Assembly (NCBI GenBank): GCA_037178975.1
Contig: JASJZH010000002.1
Span: 372,001-436,000, forward strand
Source: Oscheius tipulae
Taxonomy: Eukaryota; Nematoda; Chromadorea; Rhabditida; Rhabditidae
Direction: 5' to 3'
DNA: 64,000 nucleotides
Below the pieces are notes generated by a model. It was not told where the DNA came from. It saw nothing but the letters and a program-made list of their open reading frames with translations, and did not search any database. Positions 1 through 10,090 of this stretch are shown here, one piece after another. The position numbers were made by a program, and so were the translations under genes. Within the stretch, counting starts at the first letter, position 1; each line of letters begins with the position of its first letter.

Positions 1-242
1 GAGATTCAGCATCTAGAGACGAGAAAGCCAGTTGATGGAAAGGGTTAGGATCAAACTCAAATCTATACTAACATTTAGGATGGGACCTTCTGGCTGACTG
101 TTCTGCCACCAAGAGTCAACTGGTCTCCGCTGCCAGTTCCTTAACTCAACAGCACATGGATCTGACTCGCTTTGCTCTTTACAAGAAAGATTCAGAGGCT
201 GAAAGTTAGCGATCCAGACTACCAAAGTTGACAGACTTTTAG

Positions 243-1888
243 CCCCCTGGTTCCCGAAGCATATCTCAGAACTGGACAAGTGTTCGACTTGCTTAACAAA
301 GTACGAACCAACGACGGATCCGAGGCATCCGGTATACTGTCATTGTCACTATCACTGTTACTGTCACTATCACTATCACTGTCACTGTCACTCTCACTCT
401 CACTTCCACTCTGACACTACCAGTTTAGGGTCACGGAGATGCCGTCTACATTTCCCGAAGAGAGTTTCTCAATGACCAGGCAAAGGAGTACAGACAGTGA
501 GTCAATCCTGCACCCAGAAACTAGTTATCTTTCAGTGGTGATCCTATTCCACTAGTCGACTATACTCCCGAAGAACATGCCACCTGGACAGTTGTCTATG
601 AAAAACTCAAGGGTTTGCACTTGACCCATGCCTGTGATACCTACAGGTTCACCCGTATAATCACGTCGAACCACTGTTTTCTTTAGGAAAAACTTTAAAA
701 TGCTCGAAGCTGAAGGTGTCCTAACCCCGGAAAAGATTCCACAGCTCAATGCCATCAATATTTATCTGAGTCGTGAGTTGAGGTTTACTGGGAGAACTCG
801 AGCTTCAAGGAAAAACCGGCTTCATTCTCCGTCCCTGCAGTGGTCTTCTGTCCGCTAGAGACTTCTTGGCCAGTCTGGCTTTTAGAGTCTTTCAAGTAGG
901 TCTCTCTGTCTCTGAAAATAAAGGCCTTTAGACGACTACCTATCTCCGTCACAGTGGTCATCCTCATCATTCTCCAGAGCCTGACCTCATTCATGAACTG
1001 CTTGGTCATGTTCCGATGTTTGCTGATCCGCAACTGGCCCAGATGAGTCAGGTAAGAGACAGAGATACAGAGAGGCAGAGTGGCAGCGAGACAGAGCGAC
1101 AGAGAGACGGAGAGACAGAGAGATACAACTATTCCAGGATATCGGCCTTATGAGTCTCGGAGCCTCGGACGAGCAGATCGAAAAGCTAGCCACCGTCTAC
1201 TGGTTCATAGTTGAGTTCGGACTGTGTCGGGAAGGTGGTCGTCTCAAAGCCATCGGTGCCGGTCTTCTCTCAGCCTACGGAGAACTGATTCATGCTTGTT
1301 CCGATACTCCAGATCACAAGGACTTTGAACCGACAGTGACAGCTGTCCAGAAATATGAGGACGACGACTATCAGCCTCTGTACTTTGTCGCCAATAGCAT
1401 TCAGGATGCTCTTGTAAAACTGAGGTTTGTAGGCACTAGCTGACTCTCTGCTCTCTGTCTCTTCTTTGTCTCTCTGCCCCTCTGTCTCTGTTTCTCAGTC
1501 GGTCTGTATCTCCGAGTTTCTCTGAGTCTATGTTCTTCTGTCTCTCTGTCTCATTATTTTTTCAGGCAGTACGCAACTTCGATGAATCGTCCCTTCTCGG
1601 TGCTTTTTGATCCAATCACTCGCAGTGTTGAGGTCAGTTTCAGAGTTCGTGAGAGCGATATGCTGGGAACTGGGACATAAAGTCTGTTCTTCCTGGGAAA
1701 CAAACAGCAAACAAGCTAATTGCGCACGCTGCAGAAAGCTTATGAAGAATTCTGTGATTTCTGGTAAATTGGATGTTCAGATTGTCCGCAGTACTTCGGA
1801 TCTGGAGTCTCCCTTGAGCCGTTTCCAATCCGAGTTCGGAGCCATTACTTCGGCTGTGGAGAAGTGCAAACTGGAAAAGAAGGATTGA
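243..1888 (+). CDS. cat-2: Aromatic amino acid hydroxylase, tyrosine hydroxylase-like (5' partial)
   Basis: Non-heme iron, tetrahydrobiopterin-dependent hydroxylase; the tyrosine hydroxylase branch makes L-DOPA, first step of dopamine synthesis, in the cytosol of dopaminergic cells. Exons 243-331, 429-496, 536-646, 687-772, 810-895, 932-1051, 1138-1424, 1566-1632, 1781-1888; all phases join. The gene continues left of the window, so the regulatory domain is missing. Visible: [46 protein letters not shown], the iron-binding HELLGH (two His) and the third ligand Glu in YWFIVEFGL, then PFSVLFDP and a C-terminal helix resembling the tetramerisation segment. The stretch [12 protein letters not shown] and [11 protein letters not shown] fits tyrosine hydroxylase better than phenylalanine or tryptophan hydroxylase; that subtype call, and the symbol, is inference. 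One intron (773-809) is only 37 bases. AATAAA lies at 1944-1949. Confidence 0.88.
342..415 (+). repeat. TCACTG-type microsatellite in intron
   Basis: Imperfect run of TCACTG/TCACTA/TCACTC units filling most of the first visible intron of the hydroxylase gene, beginning ten bases after the splice donor. Confidence 0.85.
1052..1130 (+). repeat. GAGACA microsatellite in intron
   Basis: The intron opens GTAAGAGACAGAGATACAG and continues as an imperfect GAGACA/GAGAGACA tract almost to the TTCCAG acceptor; the donor itself is in register with the repeat. Confidence 0.85.
1443..1558 (+). repeat. TCTCTGTC microsatellite in intron
   Basis: Pyrimidine-strand version of the same hexamer-like repeat (TCTCTG, TGTCTC) inside intron 1425-1565 of the hydroxylase gene. 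Confidence 0.85.
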
Positions 1889-2420
1889 ATTATCCACTTA
1901 AGTTTTCTTTACGATGCCCATGTAGACTTTAATTCTTGCTTTAAATAAAAACGCCATAGACAATGTTCATTGAACATGGAAAGCCTAAGAAGTTCACCAC
2001 TCGGGTGGGGAAATCGAATCAGGGCGGGAGATAATCAGAAGAGAATAGAGATTTTTGAATAAACTTCCCTTTTCTAGACAATTTTCTCTGACTCTCAGTC
2101 GGTCTATATCTCTCTTTCTCTCCGTCTCTTTGAGTCTCTGTCTGTCTATCCGTCTCTCTGTCTCTCAGTCTCTTTATCTCTCTGCCTCTCTGTCCCTGTG
2201 CCTCTGTGTCTCTCTGTCTCGATAGTCACCTCGATAACTCTCCATTTCTGGTGCGTCATAATTTTGTATAAACCTTGAAACTTTCAAAGGTTGCGACTAA
2301 TCTTATAATGACCATGTATGGAATTTTATTGAGATTGACCGTGTTTTCCAAGTGAACAAGTGTTGAACAACTTTGACTGTCTATCTGTCTCTGTATTCTC
2401 AACGAAGTTTTAATTTTCAG
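1889..2420. other. Intergenic, with TCTC repeat tract
   Basis: Contains the hydroxylase poly(A) signal AATAAA at 1944-1949 and a TCTCTGTC-type tract at about 2085-2222. It ends in TTTTCAG immediately before the receptor ATG, which could be a trans-splice acceptor. No gene seen. Confidence 0.6.
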
Positions 2421-3624
2421 ATGCAAAACTACACAGACGACCCCTATTATGTCCCAAAAACTGGGTATCTTCCCGAATGGGGAAATATTACATACTGTGA
2501 CAGAGAACGTACAGAGGTCTACCACTATATTACGAAGGGGTCAGCAGCAATCACACTACCTATTGACTTTGTCGGTTTCTATTTTATTCTGAAAAAGAGT
2601 CCGAAAGAGATGGGAAACTATAAATGGTTACTACTAGGTCATCAAGTTTGGTAAGAGACGAAGAGACAGAATGACAGGGCGACAGAACTACAGAGAAATA
2701 GAGAAAAGTTCTCTTTTCCAGCATAACTCTTCTGGACATTCATCTCACCGTTCTGATCGTCCCCGAATTCTTATTTCCTATTTGGGGAACAAAAATGCAT
2801 GGATTTTTCGACTGGATTGGCGTCCCTGCCTGGGTCTCTGCTGGTCTGGCCCTAGCTCAACTGGGCAGTGTTCTAGCATCTGTCTCTTCACTCTTCTACT
2901 ACAGAATGCAAGTGATTCTGCCATTTTTTCATCCACTGAAGCATTCCAGTAAGACACAGGTACGGACTTGAGAAAAAGCCTAATAAGGCAGGCTCAGATC
3001 ATCTTCGGTGTTATAAATTTTATTGTTAATATGGCTCTTCCTGCTCATTATAGTTATTTCATTCCAAGCGACCAACTGAATTCTAAAAGAGACTGGTTCA
3101 AGGTGAGTGACGGGGACAGAGACAGAGACGGTTTTCAGATGAGAAAATGTGTCGCCCAGCCCTTCTTCGACCCCAACACCTACGTACTCGAGTATGCTCC
3201 CGAAAAGTATTATTTCTACTTCTTGCTCTACTACATGATAGCAGTTTGTGTCTTCTGCGTTCTCATGATGAGCGTTCCCTACTATTTACTCCTGTTCTAT
3301 GCGAAACAATGGTCCGAGACTACCAGACGAGCACAAAGAATGTTCCTCTTCGCTCTATTCGTTCAAGTTTGCTCAATTTTAAGATTTTTCCATGTCACTC
3401 AGGTAATGGTCCCCTTCTCCTTGGGAATAGCTCCGGTCCTCGTCTATCTCCATGTCAGACACTGGTACTTCGAGCGGCACATTTTGAACAATTGGATGCT
3501 ACTGATTGAAGCTCTACATGGTTCCAGTGAAACAATACTGATGCTGATAGTGACTGCTCCTTACAGAAGAGCAATATTGAGACCGAAAGCACCAGGTAGT
3601 AGATACCCCTTTTTAGAAGACTAG
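2421..3624 (+). CDS. Seven-transmembrane chemoreceptor, srh/sri-like
   Basis: Nematode serpentine receptor, expected in the plasma membrane or cilium of chemosensory neurons, coupling to G proteins. Exons 2421-2650, 2722-2959, 2998-3102, 3139-3624 give 352 residues, close to the usual 330-345 of the Srh family. Family marks: TM2/TM3 region LPIDFVGFYFIL then KSPKEMGNYKWLLLGHQVW, a following LLDIHLTVLIVPEFLFPIWG, and the C-terminal HGSSETILMLIVTAPYRRAI, which matches the Srh/Sri end pattern (HG, small residues, hydrophobic, YR). Introns 3 and 4 are 38 and 36 bases; intron 4 is a GACAGA repeat with splice sites. ATG directly follows TTTTCAG, so trans-splicing is possible. AATAAA at 3704-3709. 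Srh versus Sri is not resolved. Confidence 0.82.
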
Positions 3625-3744
3625 AAACCTTTTCAGCCATGCAAATTGACCCAAATTCGAACTCCGCTGCTGTGAACTCGTCATTACGGTAGTAGCCAAG
3701 AGAAATAAATGGTTCTATCTAAAAATGTATTGTCTTTCTTCTCT

Positions 3745-3915
3745 CTCCCAGTCTCTGAGTCTCTCTATCTCCTTATCTCGCTGTTTGTTTCTCTGTCTCT
3801 ATATCTCTCTCTGTCTCTCTATTTCTCAGTTACTGTCTTCCTGTCTCTTTGCCCCTTTGACTCACCGATGGTTTTATGTCTCTCATTCTTTCTGTCTCTT
3901 TATCTCTCTCTCTTC
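3745..3915 (+). repeat. TCTC-rich microsatellite
   Basis: Imperfect TCTCTGTCTC/TCTCTATCTC run just downstream of the receptor gene; open frames across it are Ser/Leu low-complexity and not credible genes. Confidence 0.85.
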
Positions 3916-4872
3916 CATACAGCCCCAATACCGCTTGCCTGTCTCTCCCTATTTCCGTGACCATCATCTGTCTGGCCTCTACTGCCACTCTCACTCCCGC
4001 TCAATCGATAGAGACGTCAATACATCTCCGGCCAGTGTATGAGTCTCTCTCAATTTTTCTTTGATTTCTGTTGTTAAACTGTTCAATTTACAGGACTTAC
4101 ATTCCTTAAAAATTGGACCTACACCATGAGATTCTTTTGCGGCTAGAAGAAGAAGAGAGGTGGATAGGAGGAACATCCATATCCATCTGAAGACATCTAG
4201 AAAACACGTAAAGAATTCCTGCGAAACCAGCTGTGTTGTGTGAAGAAGGGGTGAATGTTCGAAGAATATCTTCAAATACCTTTTCAAGGTAAGATTTTCG
4301 CCCCTTTAACATTAAACTCTCGTTTTAGAGCCTTCCGTTCTTTCCGCTCCGGACTGTGGGAAGAAGTGCAAAATCTTCGATGGAATCCGTTGTCTACTCT
4401 TCGACTTGCGTGAGGAGAAGAATGGAATTGAACTAGATGAGAAAGATAGGGATTGGAAAAATGAAAATTCATAAGCAAGTATGATTTGGATGAGCTCTCG
4501 AGATTCCTCAGGCAGAGAGGCAGAGAGATATAGAAAAAGAAAGACAGAGAAACAGGAAACCTAGAACTGGAAGCTTTCACTTCAGCAACTATTAATTGGT
4601 CCACGACAGGGGTAGAGGCGTCTGCGACACATGTCAACTCTAATCTGGGATACCACTTGACAATGTTTGTAGTCTTTTCTGTCAAGACAAGACAAGCTAA
4701 TGCACGAAGTTGGCAAGTTACTGTTTTGACTGCTTTAATTGTAAAAAGAAAATAGTTTTGCAAATTGAAGAGTTTCTTTGTGACGCAATTTGGACAGTAA
4801 GTCGTAGAGCAGTTGTCCAGCAAGCTTTAGGCAGTACCAGAGACAGATAGGGTTAGAGGCATTCGCGAAGTC
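3916..4872. other. Intergenic; no gene recognised
   Basis: Short open frames on both strands lack recognisable domains. 4628-4697 resembles a second element at 55451-55532 (see that entry): both contain TAATCTGGGATA, ACTTGACAA and TTTCTGTCAAG in the same order. Confidence 0.5.
4628..4697. repeat. Dispersed hairpin element, degenerate copy
   Basis: Shares CACATGTC, TAATCTGGGATA, CACTTGACAA and TTTCTGTCAAG with 55451-55532. In this copy the right arm has decayed, so the hairpin is no longer complete. Confidence 0.6.
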
Positions 4873-5114
4873 GGACAGGGCAGGAAGGGAGGCAGTCAGT
4901 TCAGTTGAAAAAGAAAAGAGCTGTGGAGAGGGACAAAGGGGGGAATCAGGCAGAGAAGAAAAAGACTAGGAGACACTGTTGTCGGACCGCAACCGAAAGA
5001 TAGGGGGTGGGAATGTTCAGTTGATAAAGAAAAAGACCAAAGGAGAACTGTAGATAGAGACAGGTAGGTTCGGTATATCAGAAAAAAATCCCCATCAATA
5101 GAGTTGATGAATTT
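4873..5114. repeat. Dispersed repeat, copy A left part
   Basis: Purine-rich segment that aligns by eye with 62112-62230: shared GGAGGCAGTCAGTTCAG, GAAAAAGACTAGGAG, ACTGTTGTCG and AAAGAAAAAGAC in the same order and orientation. The right part of the same repeat resumes at about 5404. Confidence 0.65.
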
Positions 5115-5403
5115 TTGCAAAACTTCCCGCAGGAAGAAACTGAGGCCGATCTTATCGAACCAAAGAAATTAACGGTTCGATAAGATCGGCCCCGTTTTTT
5201 ACCCGTATCCCACCCCGAAGCATTCACCCTAGTGGGCGGCCCTACCCCGAGGGTAGGGACTTAGACAAGCTACCCGAGTGGCAGTCTCCGGTAACTTGCC
5301 CGACCTAAGCCGTAAGCCAGTGCTCAAGAGCCAGGTTCGAGAACCTGGGGGCAGCCAGTTGGAGCCCGAACCCGGACCTCTTTGAGCAGTGTGACCTGGC
5401 TTT
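5115..5403. other. GC-rich insert with three hairpins splitting the dispersed repeat
   Basis: About 290 bases absent from the 62-kb copy of the repeat. It holds a perfect 18-bp inverted repeat at 5144-5161/5174-5191 (GGCCGATCTTATCGAACC with a 12-base loop, followed by a T run), a short hairpin CCCTACCCCGAGGGTAGGG at about 5240, and CCAGGTTCGAGAACCTGG at about 5331. Its base composition is visibly richer in G and C than its flanks. Identity unknown. Confidence 0.6.
5144..5191. repeat. Perfect 18-bp inverted repeat
   Basis: Arms 5144-5161 and 5174-5191 are exact reverse complements, with a 12-base A-rich loop. The right arm is followed by CCGTTTTTT. It could be a small transposon relic or a structured transcript; nothing in the sequence decides. 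Confidence 0.85.
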
Positions 5404-5565
5404 GTCGGGATTCGCCGCGTCTATATACTCCAGCGCAGCGCGAGCGAAGAGACTGTACGGGTGAGACAAATGCGATGCAAGCAGGATAGCGGGCTGATGC
5501 GGCGACCTGGCAGGTTTGCAATGTTCTGCAAAGTTATAGAACGAGTCGAGATCTGCAACTTTGCA
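5404..5565. repeat. Dispersed repeat, copy A right part
   Basis: Aligns with 62234-62391: CGCAGCGCGAGCGAAGAGAC and GCAGGTTTGCAATGTTCTGC then AAAGTTATAGAACGAG are identical in both. The right end (5518-5575) is itself an imperfect palindrome built on ATGTTCTGCAAAGTT and AACTTTGCAAAACAT, a core also found at 53080-53135. Confidence 0.8.
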
Positions 5566-7237
5566 AAACATCAAGTTTGCAAAAAATCAGTGCTTGAGCC
5601 CGAATCTCTCTCTGAGTCTCCCTCTTCTAATTTCTCTACTCTGAAACTCATTGCAGTTATGGTATTAATGGCTTACAGAATAGTGCTTCGAAGTAGTTTA
5701 CTCTTTAAAATTCATCACTTCGGTGCTAAATTTAGTTTACTTTTACATTCCCAGTTTGTCAAAACTTCATTTCACCACTTTTTAAGAGTCTTTATTTCCG
5801 TATTTACACTCACTTTAGTCCTCCCAGTGAGAGCACAGAGTCTCTCCATCAAACAGCTGTGTTTTTTCTAGTGGTCACTCTACTGGTCAATGATCACGTA
5901 ATCAAGCGATCCTTCATCAACTTTAAGTGTATTGGAGTGAAGTTTTGCCTTTCTGCCTCTTTCTCTGTTTGTCTCTCCGTCTCTCTGTCTCCTTGCGGTC
6001 ACTTTTCTACCCACCCAACTGCTACGAAAAAAAAAGCAGAAATGAGATGTCATTCGCGCCGGACAAGTGTCATCAAAACCGAGCCAAGGGGGAAGCTTAT
6101 TACTCTGCCCTCCTCTACCTAGTCTCTCCGTCTTTTGAACACTGTTTTTATTTCTGAAGAACTCATCTCAGAATTAGCCCGACCACTCCTAAAGCGACAA
6201 TAAAGTGAGAAGGCGAAAACAAGGTAATAAAGTTTTCTTTCGGGTAGAGACACTGATGTTTTCTTGAGCTTGAGGGAATTTTTTTAGCGTCCTTCTCCCT
6301 GAAAAGGGTACTATTTTTGCAAGCCCACGTAACCAAAAGAGTCTGAATATATTGTCGATGCACATAATTTGCCGAAGCTGAATTCTGAGTGACCAATCTT
6401 GAATGATCTTCAGGAATCTACCTGTCTCTTTGTAACCACGCCACTAGCTCTCACTTACCATGTCATTTCTTCCATGCCATTAAACCCATTTTTAGAAGGA
6501 CCCCATAAAGGATCTCTCACTCTCTCCGTCTAAAAATGGAGCAGCTCAGTCCCCATAAATTGTCTGTTCCATGGTCTGCAAATGCGCTTCCGTGGTCGTC
6601 CCTTCTATCCTCTAAGCGCTGCCACTTTTTTGGTGTTTAGGGCATTTTCGCACATCCAAAGACTTGATGCTCGGGCACGACTTGTTTCTGGATTTTGTTA
6701 TTTTCACTAGGCAAAACAAGGCTGCAGAATAGATGAGTGGGTCCAGGATGCTCCTCACAGATAGCTATGAATATTTAGGTGTCTTTCCCCGTGGCTTCAA
6801 GACTTCCTCCATTCTGTCATTGCATATTGTGGTCAAAACATTCTCTTTTCTTGTTTTTCCTTCTCCTGGCTCGTCTTTTAGCCAGATCGTGTTTCATTCC
6901 AGTCACAATTTGAATCTTTTCAAAAAGTGGGAACTGAGTTCAACGCTTGTCCTGATCCCGACCAATTTTCTTTCCCTCCCACCTACAATTACAATCGGCC
7001 ACTCATGTAGGTTGTTCTGTAGGCTAAAATGGCAGTTTCTTGAGTCCTTGTTAGCAATTATGATGCTGGAGAGAGCACGTATCCATAACGGGACTGACCT
7101 TTAGGATCAAAAGGTCGTGTTCTTTTCCCCTTAACTCTCTCACTCATTATCAGGCCACAGACTCTGTCTCTGTCACCTAGTTACTGACTGACTTTCCTTC
7201 TGGTTTCTTCTCTAATTTAACAAATGGGTTTTCAGAA
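5566..7237. other. Intergenic; no gene recognised
   Basis: Holds a short TCTCTGTC tract near 5945-6000. An open frame of 123 residues at 6733-7104 has no recognisable motif and no supporting splice structure. The region ends with TTTTCAG just before the next ATG. Confidence 0.5.
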
Positions 7238-7526
7238 ATGGCTTTCGGCGGTCTTCTGGACGGTTTTCTCAACGAGAAGACCGAAGAAGAGTCATCTCGA
7301 ATGAGACACATGCGCTACGATATCCACAGGAAAGGAAGCCTGATTGTGAGTTTTGTCTGCCCTTTGAAAATGTTCAGTGACAGTTCAGGGCCTGTCTGAC
7401 GACAAAATGATGATCAAGAAGATGAGTACATGCAGCTACCCGGAGCAGTCTTCCCCAAAGTTTTCCCTGGTTTCATCTGGACCCTACCGTGGGTTTATCT
7501 TTTTTGGGGGCTGGACTATAAAATGA
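7238..7526 (+). CDS. Small orphan gene, two exons
   Basis: Proposed exons 7238-7345 and 7389-7526 encode 81 residues beginning MAFGGLLDGFLNEKTEEESS. Support is limited to a TTTTCAG two bases before the ATG (possible trans-splice site), a short 43-base intron with GTGAGT/TTCAG boundaries, in-phase joining and a basic/acidic N-terminal segment. It is not recognised as any family. The stop codon is 18 bases from the stop of the opposite-strand secreted protein, a tail-to-tail arrangement. Confidence 0.45.
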
Positions 7527-7544
7527 AGGTTAACATTCAATGAT

Positions 7545-8109
7545 TCACTGAACATACTTGGTACTGTCAAATGTCCACATGGGATAGGTTTTAGTATACG
7601 TTGGGACATCGGTCTTGGCAATGTAGTCCCAAATAGCTGTCTTGGTGCTGGTCAGGTTCGATCCCTTCACCAGATTCAAACAGTAGACGTCCAGTACGAG
7701 CAGGGCACTTTTTTCGTCGTCCTCTGTGTAAACTCCGTAGAAATTGAAGTCGGTCAAACATTCCACCACGAGCCCATCGTTGTTTGCGACGTCGATGACA
7801 ACAAGCTGCATGACAGTTCCCGTGGAATTAGCCAGTCCACCGAGGATGGCTATCACGCTGTTATAGGTCGCATTGTCCTTGCAGAAAGCATAAGCTGTAC
7901 TGTTGTCCCTAAAAATGGTTTGGACAAGAATTGAGTACTGTTTTTACACGGGGGATCCGGGAAAGACACCAGGTACCGGTGCCGAGGTGTGGTAGACTAT
8001 GTTGCCTTAAACTTGGTTGCAAAAAGACAGACAGAGACAAAGACTTACCGCAACCATTGGCATGTCCAACAGCCAGAAGTAGGAAAGGTAACCATAGAGA
8101 ACCAGCCAT
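7545..8109 (-). CDS. Secreted orphan protein with signal peptide
   Basis: Exons 8109-8049 and 7894-7545 (minus strand) give 136 residues. The N-terminus MAGSLWLPFLLLAVGHANGC is a typical signal peptide with cleavage expected near residue 16-19. The mature part has three Cys (AFCK, VECL, VYCL) and N-glycosylation sequons (NAT, NST, NLT), and ends DSTKYVQ. The intron (8048-7895) begins GTAAGTCTTTGTCTCTGTC, the same repeat seen in other introns here. The acceptor chosen (GTACAG) is the one that keeps frame; a more upstream TTTTAG would not. No family recognised; most likely a secreted nematode-specific protein. Confidence 0.6.
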
Positions 8110-8584
8110 GACTCTTACAGTTCCTGTTGCGGAACAGCCTTGTTATAAAACACTGCGCTCATAAATATTTACTCGAATTATGTTGCAAACTAATCTGTAC
8201 CACCTTTGCAAAACAATAATAATCTGGACTTCTGCCTGCTTTCTCCGAGCCCTTGTACTTTTACCTGCTAATTTCCTGAACAAGTTTTCAAAAGATTTTC
8301 CTCTGCCAGCTGTCGTCAGGCCGTTATTATGGGCTACCGTGATGAACGACCCTTGTTCGGCTTGAGGGAACCCTAGCCGTTCCCGAAGGAGTCGTTAGGC
8401 TCCTTCACATGTTTTTTCTCTGAAGCGACCGGTCTTTCATGATCTATCAGGTGAAGATAAACAAGAATTCTGGGCAGAACAACAAAAATCGCTTCCACTC
8501 TCGTTCCTCTCCTCATCCAGCCCAAAAATTAATGTATTCCCATTGTTATTTGGGAGCCAATGTTGCGGAGAGGGTACTTGTTTT

Positions 8585-8645
8585 GTATCCTCTATGTCTC
8601 TCTGTTCCTCTGTGTCTCTGTCTCTCTGTCTTTCTGTCTCCCTGA
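8585..8645 (+). repeat. TCTCTGTC microsatellite
   Basis: Imperfect run of TCTCTGTTCC/TCTGTCTC units, intergenic. Confidence 0.8.
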
Positions 8646-10019
8646 CACCTTTCATTTTTTGTAACAGCGCAAGGAACAGAAGAGGTGCTGATGTGACGGG
8701 CGGATTGACCCAGTGGGAATAATTTACAACCAAGAGCCCACATAGTCTGTCAGTGTCTCGGAACAATCAACATCTCCTTGTCTTTCGACAAAACATCCTC
8801 TTCTATTGTCTTGTCTATTCGAATCCAGCAAAAAGTTCTGTGACGTCGCCCATCCAGCTGTTCATAGTGATCGTTGGACTGGCAGAGTACCCTAATGGGA
8901 GGGCGATTAGTAGCACTGCGCTAAAGCTAAGCAAATTACTAGAGACACATATTTTACAACTTTTTGTGAGAGAAACAGAGAGACAGTGAGCCACAGAGGC
9001 AAAGAGACAGGTGCCACCATGTACTTTTCCCTCCTTTGTAGCCCTTTATTCATAAGAGACATCTCCCTTCATCAGCCCATGGAATAATGCATAAGCCATG
9101 TTCTTTTCTACCATGTCATTCGATGTCTCCTCCTCATGAAAGTCACCTTACCTACCCGACTCTCCAGAATTTCGTAGAATCGGACGGCTGTTCGTGCTTG
9201 TTTATTCTGAAGGGTCATTTGTCGGTCGCGTGTTGAAAGATTGAAGCACATTCTCTCGCAGCCCCCCGAAAGCACAGCTCTGAATTTTTATTCGATTGGC
9301 AGACTAATGATGTGATTTCTTTGAACCCTGACGTCGCAATTTTTGGTGTCTCGAGAAAGCCAGATTCAAATTTTTGGCGGTATTTCCATCTCTGTCTCTC
9401 TCTCTCTCTGAACCCAGAAAGTAAAGTTCCAACTTCTCTCCTCTCTGAACAAAAAACTTCCTGTGCCCCGTCTCGTGTTCAATTAGACGGCCGTTTGTCG
9501 GAGGGAAGAAGGAGACGTCCGTAGGAAGACGGATTTCCGAAGACGAGAACTACACAGCAAAAAAGCGAGAGTCAGTTTACTTGATTCCGACTCCCTTTCT
9601 CTTCCTAGTCCAAATGAACTTTGCTCCTAGGCAGATGACTTTTTTTTTCCAACTAAGGACGTTCCAGACTGGCTCCTAATTACTCAATAATCCCTTCTGC
9701 TAGTCCTTAGTTTATTTCAGTTGTCCGTTGTTTTATACATTTTCGCAAAGTGCTGTCGTTATTTCCTCCTTTCGTCGATTACAGTAACACAGTGACACTC
9801 TGGATGTTAGATTTCACACTTTTACTTTGGATTCATCTTTGGAAGCTGTTGCACTCCTAAAAAGGAAACTGAAACTTTAGTATGCTGTTTAGCATAGCCG
9901 AGAAATTCATGAAATAGGAGAAGTGCAAAACAAAATACTAAAACTTTGACTCAAAATTGATTTCCTACCATTGTGTATTACCTAAACTCATCTTTATTCG
10001 CAATCGCGGCGCCGAGCTT

Positions 10020-10090
10020 GCTTCTAATGGCGCAGTCGCTGGCTGTCTGACTACAAAACGAAAACAGTGCGGGTTCTATCCCACGCTAGA
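10020..10090 (+). pseudogene. tRNA-like relic
   Basis: An A-box-like TGGCGCAGTCG at 10028-10038 and a B-box-like GGTTCTATCCC at 10072-10082 are spaced as in a tRNA gene, but the anticodon and T stems do not pair properly. Either a decayed tRNA or a SINE head. Confidence 0.35.

Noticed and set aside
781-830. Apparent one-base frameshift in the hydroxylase gene near 810
   Set aside because: A 37-base intron (773-809) with GTGAGT donor and TTCAAG acceptor restores the family sequence RKTGFILRP, so no mutation is needed.
3709-4042. Long Ser/Leu-rich open frames downstream of the srh-like gene
   Set aside because: Low-complexity reading of a TCTC tract.
4284-4823. 179-residue minus-strand open frame
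   Set aside because: No recognisable motif, overlaps a dispersed repeat relic, and has no matching splice or poly(A) context.
5144-5191. Bacterial-type terminator or microRNA precursor
   Set aside because: The host is a eukaryote, and the 18-bp stem with a 12-base loop is too short and too perfect for a typical microRNA hairpin; kept only as an inverted repeat.
5305-5574. Overlapping 65- and 89-residue minus-strand frames
   Set aside because: They lie across the GC-rich insert and dispersed repeat and show no domain; likely GC-driven open frames.
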